Assembly (NCBI RefSeq): GCF_003589745.1
Contig: NZ_CP032364.1
Coordinates: 868,001-932,000, forward strand
DNA: 64,000 nucleotides
Reading direction: 5' to 3'
Source of the DNA: Lachnoanaerobaculum umeaense
GTDB taxonomy: Bacteria; Bacillota; Clostridia; Lachnospirales; Lachnospiraceae
Shown here: positions 52,472 to 61,242 of the stretch, in pieces
Position numbering within the stretch: the stretch's first letter is position 1
How the letters are laid out: each line of letters starts with the position of its first letter
Notes under the pieces: model-generated
What the model was told of the DNA's origin: nothing
What the model saw: the letters and a program-made list of their open reading frames with translations, nothing else
Database searches by the model: none
Program-made: the position numbers and the translations under genes

Positions 52472-53061
52472 ATGTCAAGGTTTGAGACATCAAGTTCGCC
52501 AGAAACTAGCTTTTTCAATAGCGAATCACGAATCTTTATCAAATGACAATTTTCATCGTAGTTATTTCGAATAGAAGAATCTATTGGTGAAACTATTGCT
52601 TCAAATTCATCAAGTTTTTTATTTGGTGGTATGATTATAGGCATTTCAATCAGTGATTTTTTATTAATTGAACCAAATACAGTACCTTCTCCATTAAAAA
52701 CTTCCAACTGCTTTTTTAGAGAAGATATTGTATATAGTATAAATGATTGATGATTTGTTTTTGAGTGAGCTGCCGCAAGTCCACGACCGATACAACAGTC
52801 AGTATGAGCAACATTTAAGTCTCCGACAGGAGCACGAACACTTATTAAAGTGTCATTTGTGTAAGCCATTTGTTTTGGTTCGGTTGTATAAAGGCGAACA
52901 GTTGGGAATCGAAAGCTAAATTCGGCACGACCTTGAAAGAAAATTGTACCATTTTTATCTTCGTTATAGCTACTGCCACTTGGCGACTGTCCCATTGTAA
53001 TATCAGCTATGTCACTCAATGTACCTTTAATACAATCTGAGCTCATATTATCAATAAACAT
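52468..53061 (-). CDS. Partial HsdS on the reverse strand: one TRD (D) and C-terminal helix
   Basis: Read on the minus strand this gives a TRD (GTLSDIADITMGQSPSGSSYN to LIEMPIIIPPN) and the terminal helix IKIRDSLLKKLVSGELDVS. The first ATG at 53061 is only the first in-frame ATG: the frame stays open further upstream through LEQQARAIYKQ into the central repeat at 53093-53104, so it is a 3' half gene without a proper start. It converges on the plus-strand half, overlapping its last 4 nt. Confidence 0.88.
   Translation of the reverse strand: MFIDNMSSDCIKGTLSDIADITMGQSPSGSSYNEDKNGTIFFQGRAEFSFRFPTVRLYTTEPKQMAYTNDTLISVRAPVGDLNVAHTDCCIGRGLAAAHSKTNHQSFILYTISSLKKQLEVFNGEGTVFGSINKKSLIEMPIIIPPNKKLDEFEAIVSPIDSSIRNNYDENCHLIKIRDSLLKKLVSGELDVSNLDI
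52480..52500 (-). repeat. 21-bp 3'-terminal hsdS inverted repeat, second copy
   Basis: Exact reverse complement of 50640-50660. A crossover between the two would invert the recombinase and the plus-strand half gene. Confidence 0.9.
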
Positions 53062-53092
53062 TTGCTTATATATTGCACGTGCTTGCTGCTCT

Positions 53093-53104
53093 AAATTATT
53101 GTTT
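53093..53104 (-). repeat. 12-bp central hsdS repeat, inverted copy
   Basis: Reads AAACAATAATTT on the minus strand; in frame with the reverse TRD D, as in the other two copies. Confidence 0.75.
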
Positions 53105-53130
53105 TACATATTATTAAGAATGTAAACCAT

Positions 53131-53174
53131 CTTATTGACCTGCGGTCAATAAGCATCGCAAGTCTGTGACTTGC
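53131..53174 (+). other. Two hairpins before hsdR
   Basis: CTTATTGACC-TGC-GGTCAATAAG (53131-53153) and GCAAGTC-TGT-GACTTGC (53158-53174), both perfect with 3-nt loops, as in the cluster at 50690-50811. They flank the invertible region on its right side, upstream of the hsdR ribosome site. Confidence 0.65.
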
Positions 53175-53215
53175 TCAATTATTGTTTTAAATATTATGAA
53201 ATAAAGGAGAGTTTT

Positions 53216-56200
53216 ATGTCTGGAGTATATACCGAAGCTGACTACGAAAACTCAATAATTGAATTATTTCAAAACACCTTGGAATATGAGTATATATATG
53301 GTCCGGATATTGAAAGAGATTTCTACAGTCCGTTATATGAGGATGTTTTGATGGATTCACTGCGCTATTTGAACAGGGATTTACCTGAAGATGCTATTTT
53401 GGAAGCAATATATAAACTAAAAAATATCGAAAACGGTGAGTTGGTTCAAAAAAATGCTACTTTTATGGACTATCTACAAAACGGTATATCTGTGAGATAT
53501 TTTGCAGATGGGGAAGATCGCTCTGTAATTGTATACCTTGTTGATTATAAAAATGTAGAAAACAACTCATTTATAATCGCTAATCAGTGGACTTTTATTG
53601 AGAACAGTAACAAACGTCCGGACATTATTCTGTTTTTGAACGGTCTGCCGGTCGTATTGGTTGAGCTTAAGTCTCCGTCACGTGAAGAAACCAATGCTTC
53701 AGAAGCATATAGACAGCTACGTAACTACATGCAAGAAATTCCATCTATGTTTGTCTATAATGCCATATGTGTTATGAGTGATCAGTTGACTTCTAAAGCA
53801 GGAACTATCACCTCAGGTGAAGACCGTTTTATGGAATGGAAAACCAAAGATGGAGACTATGAAAACACACAGTATGCACAATTTGATACTTTCTTTGAGG
53901 GGATATTTCAAAAAGAAAGATTACTTGATATTATAAAGAATTTTATATGTTTTTCGAATGAGGGTATAAATAGTTTTAAAATTCTGGCAGGATACCATCA
54001 ATATTTTGCTGTAAGAAAAGCTGTTGAGTCAACAAAAAAGGCTACTATAACTGACGGAAAAGGCGGTGTTTTTTGGCATACGCAAGGAAGTGGAAAATCT
54101 CTCTCAATGGTATTCTATGCTCATTTATTACAGGAAGCATTGGATAGTCCTACTATTGTTGTACTCACTGACAGAAATGACTTGGATGATCAACTCTATG
54201 GACAGTTTGCAAAGTGTAAAGACTTTTTGAGACAAGATCCTATGCAGGCAGAAAGTAGGGAAAATTTAAAAACTTTGCTTGCCGGAAGACAGGCAAATGG
54301 TATTATCTTTACTACCATGCAGAAATTTGAGGAGTCTTATGAGCCGCTTTCTGAACGTAATAATATTATAGTTATGGCAGATGAGGCACATAGGGGTCAG
54401 TATGGACTTGCAGAGAAAATTAAGATTGTAAAGAACGATGCCGGTAAGGAAGAGGCAAAGCGAGTTATCGGCACAGCAAGAATTATTCGTAATTCGCTGC
54501 CTAATGCTACGTATATAGGATTTACAGGTACACCTATTTCTTCTAAAGACAGAAGTACTCGTGAGGTTTTTGGTGATTATATAGATATATATGATATGAC
54601 ACAGGCTGTTGAAGACGGTGCAACAAGACCGGTGTATTATGAGAGCCGTGTTATAAAGTTAAATCTGGATCAAGAGATATTGGATAAGATTGACGCTGAA
54701 TATGATTTGATGGCGCTTAATGCCGACAATGAAGTTATTGAAAAAAGCAAGCGAGAACTTGGTCAGATGGAAGCGGTGCTTGGAAATGACAATACAATAA
54801 ATTCACTTGTCTGTGATATCCTTGAACATTATGGAAATAATCGAGAGAATCTGCTTACAGGAAAGGCTATGATTGTAGCATATTCACGTCCTATTGCTAT
54901 GAAGATTTATAAGCGGATTCTGGAACTATACCCTGACTGGACTGAGAAGGTAGGAGTTGTTATGACATCCGGAAATAATGATCCGGAGGAATGGAGACAG
55001 ATTATCGGAAACAAGCATCATAGGGATGAGCTTGCAAAGAAGTTCAAAGATAACAACAGCCCTATGAAGATTGCCATTGTTGTTGATATGTGGCTGACAG
55101 GATTTGATGTACCTTCTCTTGCTACTATGTATGTATATAAGCCTATGGCAGGACACAATTTGATGCAGGCGATTGCACGTGTAAACCGTGTTTTCCGTGA
55201 TAAGGAAGGCGGATTGGTTGTTGACTATGTAGGTATTGCTACCGCATTGAAACAGGCGATGAATGACTATACATCCAGGGATAAAAAGAATTATGGGGAT
55301 ACTGATGTAGCAAAGGTAGCATATCCTAAGTTTATGGAGAAGCTAGCAGTGTGCCGTGATAAATTTTATGGATATGATTATTCTAAATTTCGAAACGGTA
55401 CAGATCTTGAAAGAGCAAAGGCTATCAGTGGTGCTGTGAATTTTATTATTGGGAGAGAAAAGGTTGATGATAAGGACTCCTTTGTAAAGGAAGCTCTTAT
55501 GCTTCATCAGGCATTATCACTTTGTTCATCCTTGGTTGATGAAGAAAGTAGATTTGAAGCGGCTTTCTTTGAGGCGGTCAGAGTGCTTGTTATCAGGCTT
55601 ACTGTTACAGGTGTAGGAAAAAAGATTTCATTGCCTGAAATGAATGCGAGAATAAATGAACTTCTTAAGCAAAGTATTAAAAGTGATGGTGTGATAAATC
55701 TGTTCTCAGATATTAAAGAGGAGTTTTCTTTGTTTGATCCGAAGTTTCTTCAGGAAGTAGCTAATATGAAAGAGAAAAATCTTGCGGTAGAACTACTAAA
55801 GAAGTTGATATCAGAGCAGGTCTCTGTTTATCGTAGAACGAATGTGGTTAAGTCAGAGAAATTCAGCGATATTATGCAAAGGGCTATCAATTCTTATCTT
55901 AACGGCATGCTGACAAATGAAGAGGTCATAGAGGAGATGCTAAAACTTGCAAAACAGATTGCAGCAGACCAAAAAGAGGGTAATAAACTTGGGCTTAATG
56001 CTGATGAGCTTGCATTTTATGATGCATTGACAAAGCCACAGGCAATTAAAGATTTTTATGAAAATGAAGAGTTGATTGCAATAACAAAAGAGTTGACGGA
56101 AACGCTTAGAAAAAATAAGACGATTGACTGGCAGAAGCGAGAATCTGCAAGAGCAAAAATGCGTATGCTTATCAAAAAGCTTTTGAAAAAACACAAATAT

Positions 56201-56365
56201 CCACCTGAGGGAATGGAAGATGCTGTTCAAACCGTTATGACACAGTGTGAGCTTTGGACCGACAATAACAGCTTTGAAGATAAACAAAATATCTATAGAT
56301 ATAATGCTAATACAGAAGAAGATCTGCAAATGGTTGCTGAAGAAGGTGTGAAATATAATACATAA
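53216..56365 (+). CDS. hsdR: Type I restriction endonuclease subunit HsdR
   Basis: A 1049-residue motor and nuclease subunit. N-terminal endonuclease domain with NGLPVVLVELKSP (D...ExK site, about residues 130-150), helicase motif I in FWHTQGSGKSLSM (near 288), motif II DEAH in MADEAHRGQYG (near 390), motif III FTGTPIS, motif VI AIARVNR, and a helical C-terminal HsdM-binding part. I chose ATG 53216 (AAAGGAG upstream). It appears intact. It is separated from hsdM-hsdS by the shuffling region. Confidence 0.96.
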   Translation: MSGVYTEADYENSIIELFQNTLEYEYIYGPDIERDFYSPLYEDVLMDSLRYLNRDLPEDAILEAIYKLKNIENGELVQKNATFMDYLQNGISVRYFADGEDRSVIVYLVDYKNVENNSFIIANQWTFIENSNKRPDIILFLNGLPVVLVELKSPSREETNASEAYRQLRNYMQEIPSMFVYNAICVMSDQLTSKAGTITSGEDRFMEWKTKDGDYENTQYAQFDTFFEGIFQKERLLDIIKNFICFSNEGINSFKILAGYHQYFAVRKAVESTKKATITDGKGGVFWHTQGSGKSLSMVFYAHLLQEALDSPTIVVLTDRNDLDDQLYGQFAKCKDFLRQDPMQAESRENLKTLLAGRQANGIIFTTMQKFEESYEPLSERNNIIVMADEAHRGQYGLAEKIKIVKNDAGKEEAKRVIGTARIIRNSLPNATYIGFTGTPISSKDRSTREVFGDYIDIYDMTQAVEDGATRPVYYESRVIKLNLDQEILDKIDAEYDLMALNADNEVIEKSKRELGQMEAVLGNDNTINSLVCDILEHYGNNRENLLTGKAMIVAYSRPIAMKIYKRILELYPDWTEKVGVVMTSGNNDPEEWRQIIGNKHHRDELAKKFKDNNSPMKIAIVVDMWLTGFDVPSLATMYVYKPMAGHNLMQAIARVNRVFRDKEGGLVVDYVGIATALKQAMNDYTSRDKKNYGDTDVAKVAYPKFMEKLAVCRDKFYGYDYSKFRNGTDLERAKAISGAVNFIIGREKVDDKDSFVKEALMLHQALSLCSSLVDEESRFEAAFFEAVRVLVIRLTVTGVGKKISLPEMNARINELLKQSIKSDGVINLFSDIKEEFSLFDPKFLQEVANMKEKNLAVELLKKLISEQVSVYRRTNVVKSEKFSDIMQRAINSYLNGMLTNEEVIEEMLKLAKQIAADQKEGNKLGLNADELAFYDALTKPQAIKDFYENEELIAITKELTETLRKNKTIDWQKRESARAKMRMLIKKLLKKHKYPPEGMEDAVQTVMTQCELWTDNNSFEDKQNIYRYNANTEEDLQMVAEEGVKYNT

Positions 56366-56461
56366 ATTGTAGTATCAAAATTAAATATTTACATAACTAT
56401 ACGAAAATGCTATACTATGGTTGCAACAAAATAAATTTACCCTGATGGGTATATACATATA

Positions 56462-56590
56462 CACTTATTAAGAGTGACGGAGAGTTAAGGATCTGTGATG
56501 TCACGGCAACCCCTTTTAGGAAGGTGCCAACCTGAGCGAGAAATCGAGCAATGAGTGGAAACCTTAGTCCACCATTTGGTGGGCTTTTTT
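56462..56590 (+). promoter_or_regulatory. SAM-I (S-box) riboswitch with terminator
   Basis: P1 forms from CACTTATT (56462-56469) and AATGAGTG (56550-56557). The conserved core is clear: AGAGTGACGGAGAG, then CACGGCAACC, AAGGTGCCAACC and GAGCGAG. A terminator hairpin follows (CCACCA 56569-56574 with 56577-56582) and TTTTTT at 56585-56590. In this family SAM binding favours the terminator, so metK and the genes behind it would be shut when SAM is plentiful. Confidence 0.95.
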
Positions 56591-56659
56591 AGATATTAGC
56601 TTTTACAATATGGTTTATATTCTAAGGTTCATATATAAGTGTAAAAGAATAGGAGAAAA

Positions 56660-57844
56660 ATGAAAGAAAGAAGACTTTTTACTTCAGAATCAGTTACTGA
56701 AGGACATCCTGATAAGATGTGTGATCAAATTTCAGATGCAATATTGGATGCATATTTAAGTGTAGACCCGGATTCAAGAGTGGCTTGTGAGACAGCTACA
56801 ACTACCGGAATGGTACTTGTTATGGGAGAAATTACATCAAAAGCTACTGTAGATATCCAAAAGATAGTCAGAGAAACAGTTAGAGAGATAGGTTATGACA
56901 GAGCAAAGTTTGGCTTTGACTGTGATACTTGTAGTGTGCTTGTAGCACTTGATGAGCAGTCAAGTGATATAGCAATGGGTGTTGACAAGGCATTAGAGGT
57001 AAGAGAGCATATTGATAAAGAGGATGAGGATAATGGTGCAGGTGACCAGGGACTTATGTTTGGATATGCTACAGATGAAACAAAAGAGTTTATGCCATAT
57101 CCAATATATCTTGCACATAATCTTGCAAAAAGACTTACACAGATAAGAAAGGACGGAACTTTAGGCTATTTAAGACCTGATGGAAAGACACAGGTTACAG
57201 TAGAGTATGACGAGGATGGAAAGCCTGTAAGAATAGATACAGTTGTTCTTTCTACACAGCATGATGATGATGTTACACAGGAACAAATACATAAAGATAT
57301 AAAGAAATATGTATTTGATGAGATCATACCGCATGATATGGTGGATGAGCATACAAAGTATTTTATAAATCCTACCGGAAGATTTGTTATAGGTGGACCA
57401 CATGGAGATTCCGGACTTACAGGTAGAAAGATAATAGTAGATACATATGGCGGTTATGCAAGACATGGCGGCGGTGCTTTCTCAGGTAAGGACAGTACAA
57501 AGGTAGACAGATCGGCAGCTTATGCGGCAAGATATGTGGCAAAGAATATAGTGGCAGCAGGACTTGCAAAGAAATGTGAAATACAGTTATCCTATGCTAT
57601 AGGTGTGGCACATCCTACATCTATTTCAGTAGATACATTTGGAACAGGCGTAATAAGCGACAATGATATAGTTGAACTTATAAGAAAGCATTTTGACCTT
57701 AGACCTACTGCAATTATAAAAATGCTGGATCTTAAAAAACCTATATTCAAGCAAACAGCAGCATATGGACATTTTGGAAGAGATGATTTGGATCTACCAT
57801 GGGAGAGACTTGATAAGGTGGAAGAGCTGAAGAAGGCAATTTAA
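56660..57844 (+). CDS. metK: S-adenosylmethionine synthetase
   Basis: MetK makes SAM from methionine and ATP. The 394-residue protein has [21 protein letters not shown], the flexible loop [31 protein letters not shown] and the C-terminal [16 protein letters not shown] precedes the ATG. It is under the SAM-I riboswitch and shares one nucleotide with the sensor kinase gene. Confidence 0.99.
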   Translation: MKERRLFTSESVTEGHPDKMCDQISDAILDAYLSVDPDSRVACETATTTGMVLVMGEITSKATVDIQKIVRETVREIGYDRAKFGFDCDTCSVLVALDEQSSDIAMGVDKALEVREHIDKEDEDNGAGDQGLMFGYATDETKEFMPYPIYLAHNLAKRLTQIRKDGTLGYLRPDGKTQVTVEYDEDGKPVRIDTVVLSTQHDDDVTQEQIHKDIKKYVFDEIIPHDMVDEHTKYFINPTGRFVIGGPHGDSGLTGRKIIVDTYGGYARHGGGAFSGKDSTKVDRSAAYAARYVAKNIVAAGLAKKCEIQLSYAIGVAHPTSISVDTFGTGVISDNDIVELIRKHFDLRPTAIIKMLDLKKPIFKQTAAYGHFGRDDLDLPWERLDKVEELKKAI

Positions 57845-58875
57845 TGAAAGTCAGCTCCGGTTTATTTTCTGTATTTTGCCTTATAATAATTATACCGTCC
57901 ATACTCCTTATATATAGTATGAATTATGATACTACAGGTAATATAGGCATTTGGTTTACAATCCTTGTAACTGTAATAGATATAGTAGCGGTTGTGATGT
58001 GGATTTGGATTTATAAAAGAATACTTATTCCACTTGATAAATTACAGATTGCTACTAAGAAGATAGCAGACGGAGACCTGGAATATAAATTAGACGAAAA
58101 AGATTTTTCTGAAATTCCTTTTTTATACCATGATTTTGAAAGAATGAGAATTAAATTGAAGGAAAATGAAGAGGAAAAAAGACTTTCTGATGATACTGCA
58201 AGAGAGTTGGTAAGTAATATATCCCATGATTTAAAGACACCACTTACGGCTATAAGAGGTTATGTGGAGGGAATACTTGATGGTGTTGCTTCATCACCTC
58301 AAAAGACAAAAGATTATCTGAATACAATATATAATAAGACAAACGATATGACATTATTGATTGATGAATTACTTTACTATTCACAGGTTGCAGAAACACA
58401 TGTATCTTACAACTTTGCAAAAATAAATGTAAAAGAATTTTTTCAAGAATATGTAAAGGATTTGTACCTGGAATTAGAAACAATAAAAATAAAGTTTGTA
58501 TATATAGAAAATATAGGTTCCGAAACTTATATATATATGAATAAGGAGCAAATAAAGCGGGCTTTGAACAATATAGTATCCAATGCTGTGAAATATATGG
58601 ATAAGGAAAACCCTAAAATTCATTTTAGAGTAAGAGAAAGCATTGATGCTATATATATTGAAATCTCTGATAATGGCAGAGGTATAGATGAAAAAGATCT
58701 ACCACATATATTTGATAGATTCTATAGAAGCGATGTATCAAGGAATACAAAGCTTGGAGGTAGTGGAATAGGTCTGTCTATTGTAAAAAAGGTAATAGAA
58801 AATCATGATGGTAGGGTTGTAGCTAAGTCAAAGTCTGGCATTGGAACACAGATAAGCATAGAGCTAAAGAAGTAG
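57844..58875 (+). CDS. Two-component sensor histidine kinase
   Basis: A 343-residue membrane kinase with two transmembrane segments (about residues 6-25 and 34-54) enclosing only a few extracytoplasmic residues, then HAMP (about 56-108), HisKA with phosphoacceptor His in SNISHDLKTPLTAI (about 130), and a HATPase domain (NIVSNAVKYM, SDNGRGI, GGSGIGLSIVKKV). The tiny outer loop suggests it senses signals in or at the membrane. Its ATG overlaps the metK stop, an uncommon neighbour for a kinase. Confidence 0.95.
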   Translation: MKVSSGLFSVFCLIIIIPSILLIYSMNYDTTGNIGIWFTILVTVIDIVAVVMWIWIYKRILIPLDKLQIATKKIADGDLEYKLDEKDFSEIPFLYHDFERMRIKLKENEEEKRLSDDTARELVSNISHDLKTPLTAIRGYVEGILDGVASSPQKTKDYLNTIYNKTNDMTLLIDELLYYSQVAETHVSYNFAKINVKEFFQEYVKDLYLELETIKIKFVYIENIGSETYIYMNKEQIKRALNNIVSNAVKYMDKENPKIHFRVRESIDAIYIEISDNGRGIDEKDLPHIFDRFYRSDVSRNTKLGGSGIGLSIVKKVIENHDGRVVAKSKSGIGTQISIELKK

Positions 58876-58885
58876 GAGATATAAA

Positions 58886-59575
58886 ATGGGCAAAGTTCTT
58901 ATAATAGAAGATGAAGTCAGCATAGCTGAGCTGGAAAGGGATTATTTAGAAATATCCGGCTTTGAGGTTGATATTTCAACTGATGGAAAAGAAGGACTTG
59001 AAAAAGCATTGAGTGAAGATTATGAGCTGGTATTGCTGGATTTGATGTTGCCCGGAGTGGACGGATATGAAATATGTAAGCAGATAAGGGCGATGAGAGA
59101 GATACCTATTATTATAGTCAGTGCAAAAAAGAATGATATTGACAAGATAAGAGGCCTTGGACTGGGAGCAGATGATTATATGACAAAGCCATTTTCTCCA
59201 AGTGAGCTTGTGGCAAGAGTAAAAGCACATATTGGAAGATATGACAGGCTTGTTGGAGTGTCATCTTCAGATAAGGATATTATTGAAATTAGAGATTTGA
59301 GGATTGATGCAAGCTCCAGAAGGGTTTGGGGATATGGCAATGAAAAGACATTGACTGCCAAAGAATTTGATATATTATATTTTCTTGCTAAACACCCAAA
59401 CAAGGTGTATTCAAAAGAAGATCTTTTTAAGGAAGTCTGGGGACTTGAGTCAATGGGAGATATATCGACAGTTACCGTTCATATCAAAAATATCAGAGAA
59501 AAAATAGAACTGAATAGCTCCAAACCTCAATTTATAGAAACTATCTGGGGAGTGGGATATAGATTTAAAGGATAA
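58886..59575 (+). CDS. OmpR-family response regulator
   Basis: A 229-residue regulator: receiver domain with the phosphoacceptor Asp in LVLLDLMLPGVDGYE (near residue 52), the lysine of SAKKNDID, and a C-terminal winged helix (about 130-229; VYSKEDLFKEVWG, TVTVHIKNIREKI). It follows the kinase by 10 nt with AGGAGA upstream. Its target genes are not evident here. Confidence 0.96.
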   Translation: MGKVLIIEDEVSIAELERDYLEISGFEVDISTDGKEGLEKALSEDYELVLLDLMLPGVDGYEICKQIRAMREIPIIIVSAKKNDIDKIRGLGLGADDYMTKPFSPSELVARVKAHIGRYDRLVGVSSSDKDIIEIRDLRIDASSRRVWGYGNEKTLTAKEFDILYFLAKHPNKVYSKEDLFKEVWGLESMGDISTVTVHIKNIREKIELNSSKPQFIETIWGVGYRFKG

Positions 59576-59581
59576 GAATAA

Positions 59582-59612
59582 AGGGGCCGGCACAAATGTC
59601 AGTCCCTATTTT
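59582..59612 (+). terminator. Terminator after the two-component system
   Basis: An 11-bp imperfect stem with G-U pairs (59582-59592 with 59597-59607) and a short ATTTT tail, between the convergent response regulator and azlD genes. Confidence 0.6.
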
Positions 59613-59913
59613 ATACTATAAAATATTCTATAAAAAATACCAAGGTACAGCATAGCAGTGCCACTTTGAAGAGATTTGCTCCAAACCATGCTGCTATAAT
59701 TCCAATAATAAAGCTAATCATTGCTGATGTTTTGGACATAGTAGCATTCAATATGGCAGGAAATGTCATTACAGAGAGAGTCACATATGGGACATAGTAT
59801 AAAAATGATCTTATGAATGTGTTTTTTAATTTTTTTCGTATAAGTGTAAGGGGTAAAAGCCTTATCATATAGGTAACTGTAAACATAATAAAAATATAGG
59901 TCCATTTATTCAT
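59611..59913 (-). CDS. azlD: AzlD-like branched-chain amino-acid transport protein
   Basis: A 100-residue membrane protein with three to four segments (TYIFIMFTVTYMIRLLPLTL, FLYYVPYVTLSVMTFPAIL, FIIGIIAAWFGANLFKVAL), the AzlD family pattern. With AzlC it forms a small exporter for branched-chain amino acids and some analogues. It overlaps azlC by 8 nt and is translated after it. Confidence 0.9.
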   Translation of the reverse strand: MNKWTYIFIMFTVTYMIRLLPLTLIRKKLKNTFIRSFLYYVPYVTLSVMTFPAILNATMSKTSAMISFIIGIIAAWFGANLFKVALLCCTLVFFIEYFIV

Positions 59914-60628
59914 TGGTGGCTCCGTTCTTTAAGGGGAAGAATATTGCTCCAAAGGCAGATATTATAATTGTTAAAATGATGGTCTTTATCCCCTCAGATA
60001 TATGGAAAAATTCAAAAGAAAAAATATAACTGAGAGTAAAGCTTGTAATAACAAGCGAAAGTATTATCCTATCGGTTTTGGCAGCGGGTATGATTATTGC
60101 AATAAACATTCCATAAAGTGCAACACTGAAAGCAGAAACTAAACGTAGAGGTAATATATTTCCGGCTATAGCGCCAAAGAATGTACCAAAAGTCCAGGCA
60201 GGTGAGGCAGAAAGCATTACACCGAAGGTATAGTACGGATTTATATCTCCCGGTCTTGCAATAGACACAGCGAAAACTTCATCTGTAAGCATATGTGCCA
60301 TTATAAAGATGTGGTGAAGTGGGGTATCCTTTCGTATTCTTTGACTCATTGCAATGCTCATCAAAAGATATCTGGCATTAGCTATAAGAGTAATGATGGC
60401 TATTTCCATATATGATGAAGAAATGGCTATCATTGAAAATCCTGCATATTCTCCAGCTGAGGCATTATTTAGAAAACTTGCGATAAGTCCCTGGAATGGA
60501 GATAATCCTGATTTGGTAGCCATAATACCAAGTGAAAAGGATACTGCAAAGTATCCTAAAGCTATGGGTATACCATCTCTAACACCAAGAAAGAAAATAT
60601 CTTTATTTTTGTTAAATCTATATTCCAT
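59906..60628 (-). CDS. azlC: AzlC-like branched-chain amino-acid exporter subunit
   Basis: A 240-residue membrane protein with about seven segments, beginning FFLGVRDGIPIALGYFAVSFSLGIMATKSGLSPFQGL (shown by its key parts), with FLNNASAGEYAG and MAHMLTDEVFAV, which define AzlC. It is the large subunit of the AzlCD exporter. No ligand-binding regulator is nearby; the region up to 60870 has only promoters. Confidence 0.93.
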   Translation of the reverse strand: MEYRFNKNKDIFFLGVRDGIPIALGYFAVSFSLGIMATKSGLSPFQGLIASFLNNASAGEYAGFSMIAISSSYMEIAIITLIANARYLLMSIAMSQRIRKDTPLHHIFIMAHMLTDEVFAVSIARPGDINPYYTFGVMLSASPAWTFGTFFGAIAGNILPLRLVSAFSVALYGMFIAIIIPAAKTDRIILSLVITSFTLSYIFSFEFFHISEGIKTIILTIIISAFGAIFFPLKNGATNE

Positions 60629-60870
60629 AAATGTCCTTTCAAGAAAAAGATAATGGTATTATTGTACTACAAAAGTTAAAATTCAACCAGATGTCTACAA
60701 TAGAATTGTCTTTATTATAAAAAAATGTTATGATTAAGTATCTTAGATATGTTGTGAACAAAAAATGACAGATTTAGGACATAGTAAAATATATTTATAA
60801 ACTACGAAAAGTATTTATTATTTCATAGTTAAGTATAAAGTCTTTGGACGATAAATGATTGGAGGGTTAT

Positions 60871-61230
60871 ATGAACAAAGGTCAAATCAATACAAATCTT
60901 GGTCAGATAAGCATAAATCCGGATGTTATTGCATTCTATGTAGGAATGCAGGCAGTTGAATGCTTTGGTATAGTGGGTATGGCAGCAGTTTCTGTTACAG
61001 ATGGTATCGCAAGACTTTTAAAGAGAGACAGTCTAACAAAGGGTATCAATGTAAAGATAGAGGATAATAAGTTGATCTTAGATTTTCATATCATAGTTGC
61101 ATATGGTCTAAGTATCAGTGCGATAACTCAAAATCTGATAGAAACTATTGAATATAAGGCAGAAAAATTCACTGGAATGGAAGTAAAGAAAATAAATATA
61201 TTCGTAGAAGGTGTACGAATCATAGACTAA
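60871..61230 (+). CDS. Asp23/Gls24 family protein
   Basis: A 119-residue protein of the alkaline-shock/Gls24 family (GQISINPDVIAFYVGMQAVE in part, then MAAVSVTDGIARLLKRD, and FHIIVAYGLSISAITQNLIETIEYKAEKFTGMEV by key parts). GGAGGG at 60861-60866 supports the ATG at 60871; an in-frame TTG at 60859 precedes it. It is 12 nt from the DAK2-domain gene, a pair conserved in Firmicutes (yloU-yloV). Confidence 0.92.
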   Translation: MNKGQINTNLGQISINPDVIAFYVGMQAVECFGIVGMAAVSVTDGIARLLKRDSLTKGINVKIEDNKLILDFHIIVAYGLSISAITQNLIETIEYKAEKFTGMEVKKINIFVEGVRIID

Positions 61231-61242
61231 GGAGGATTTTTT

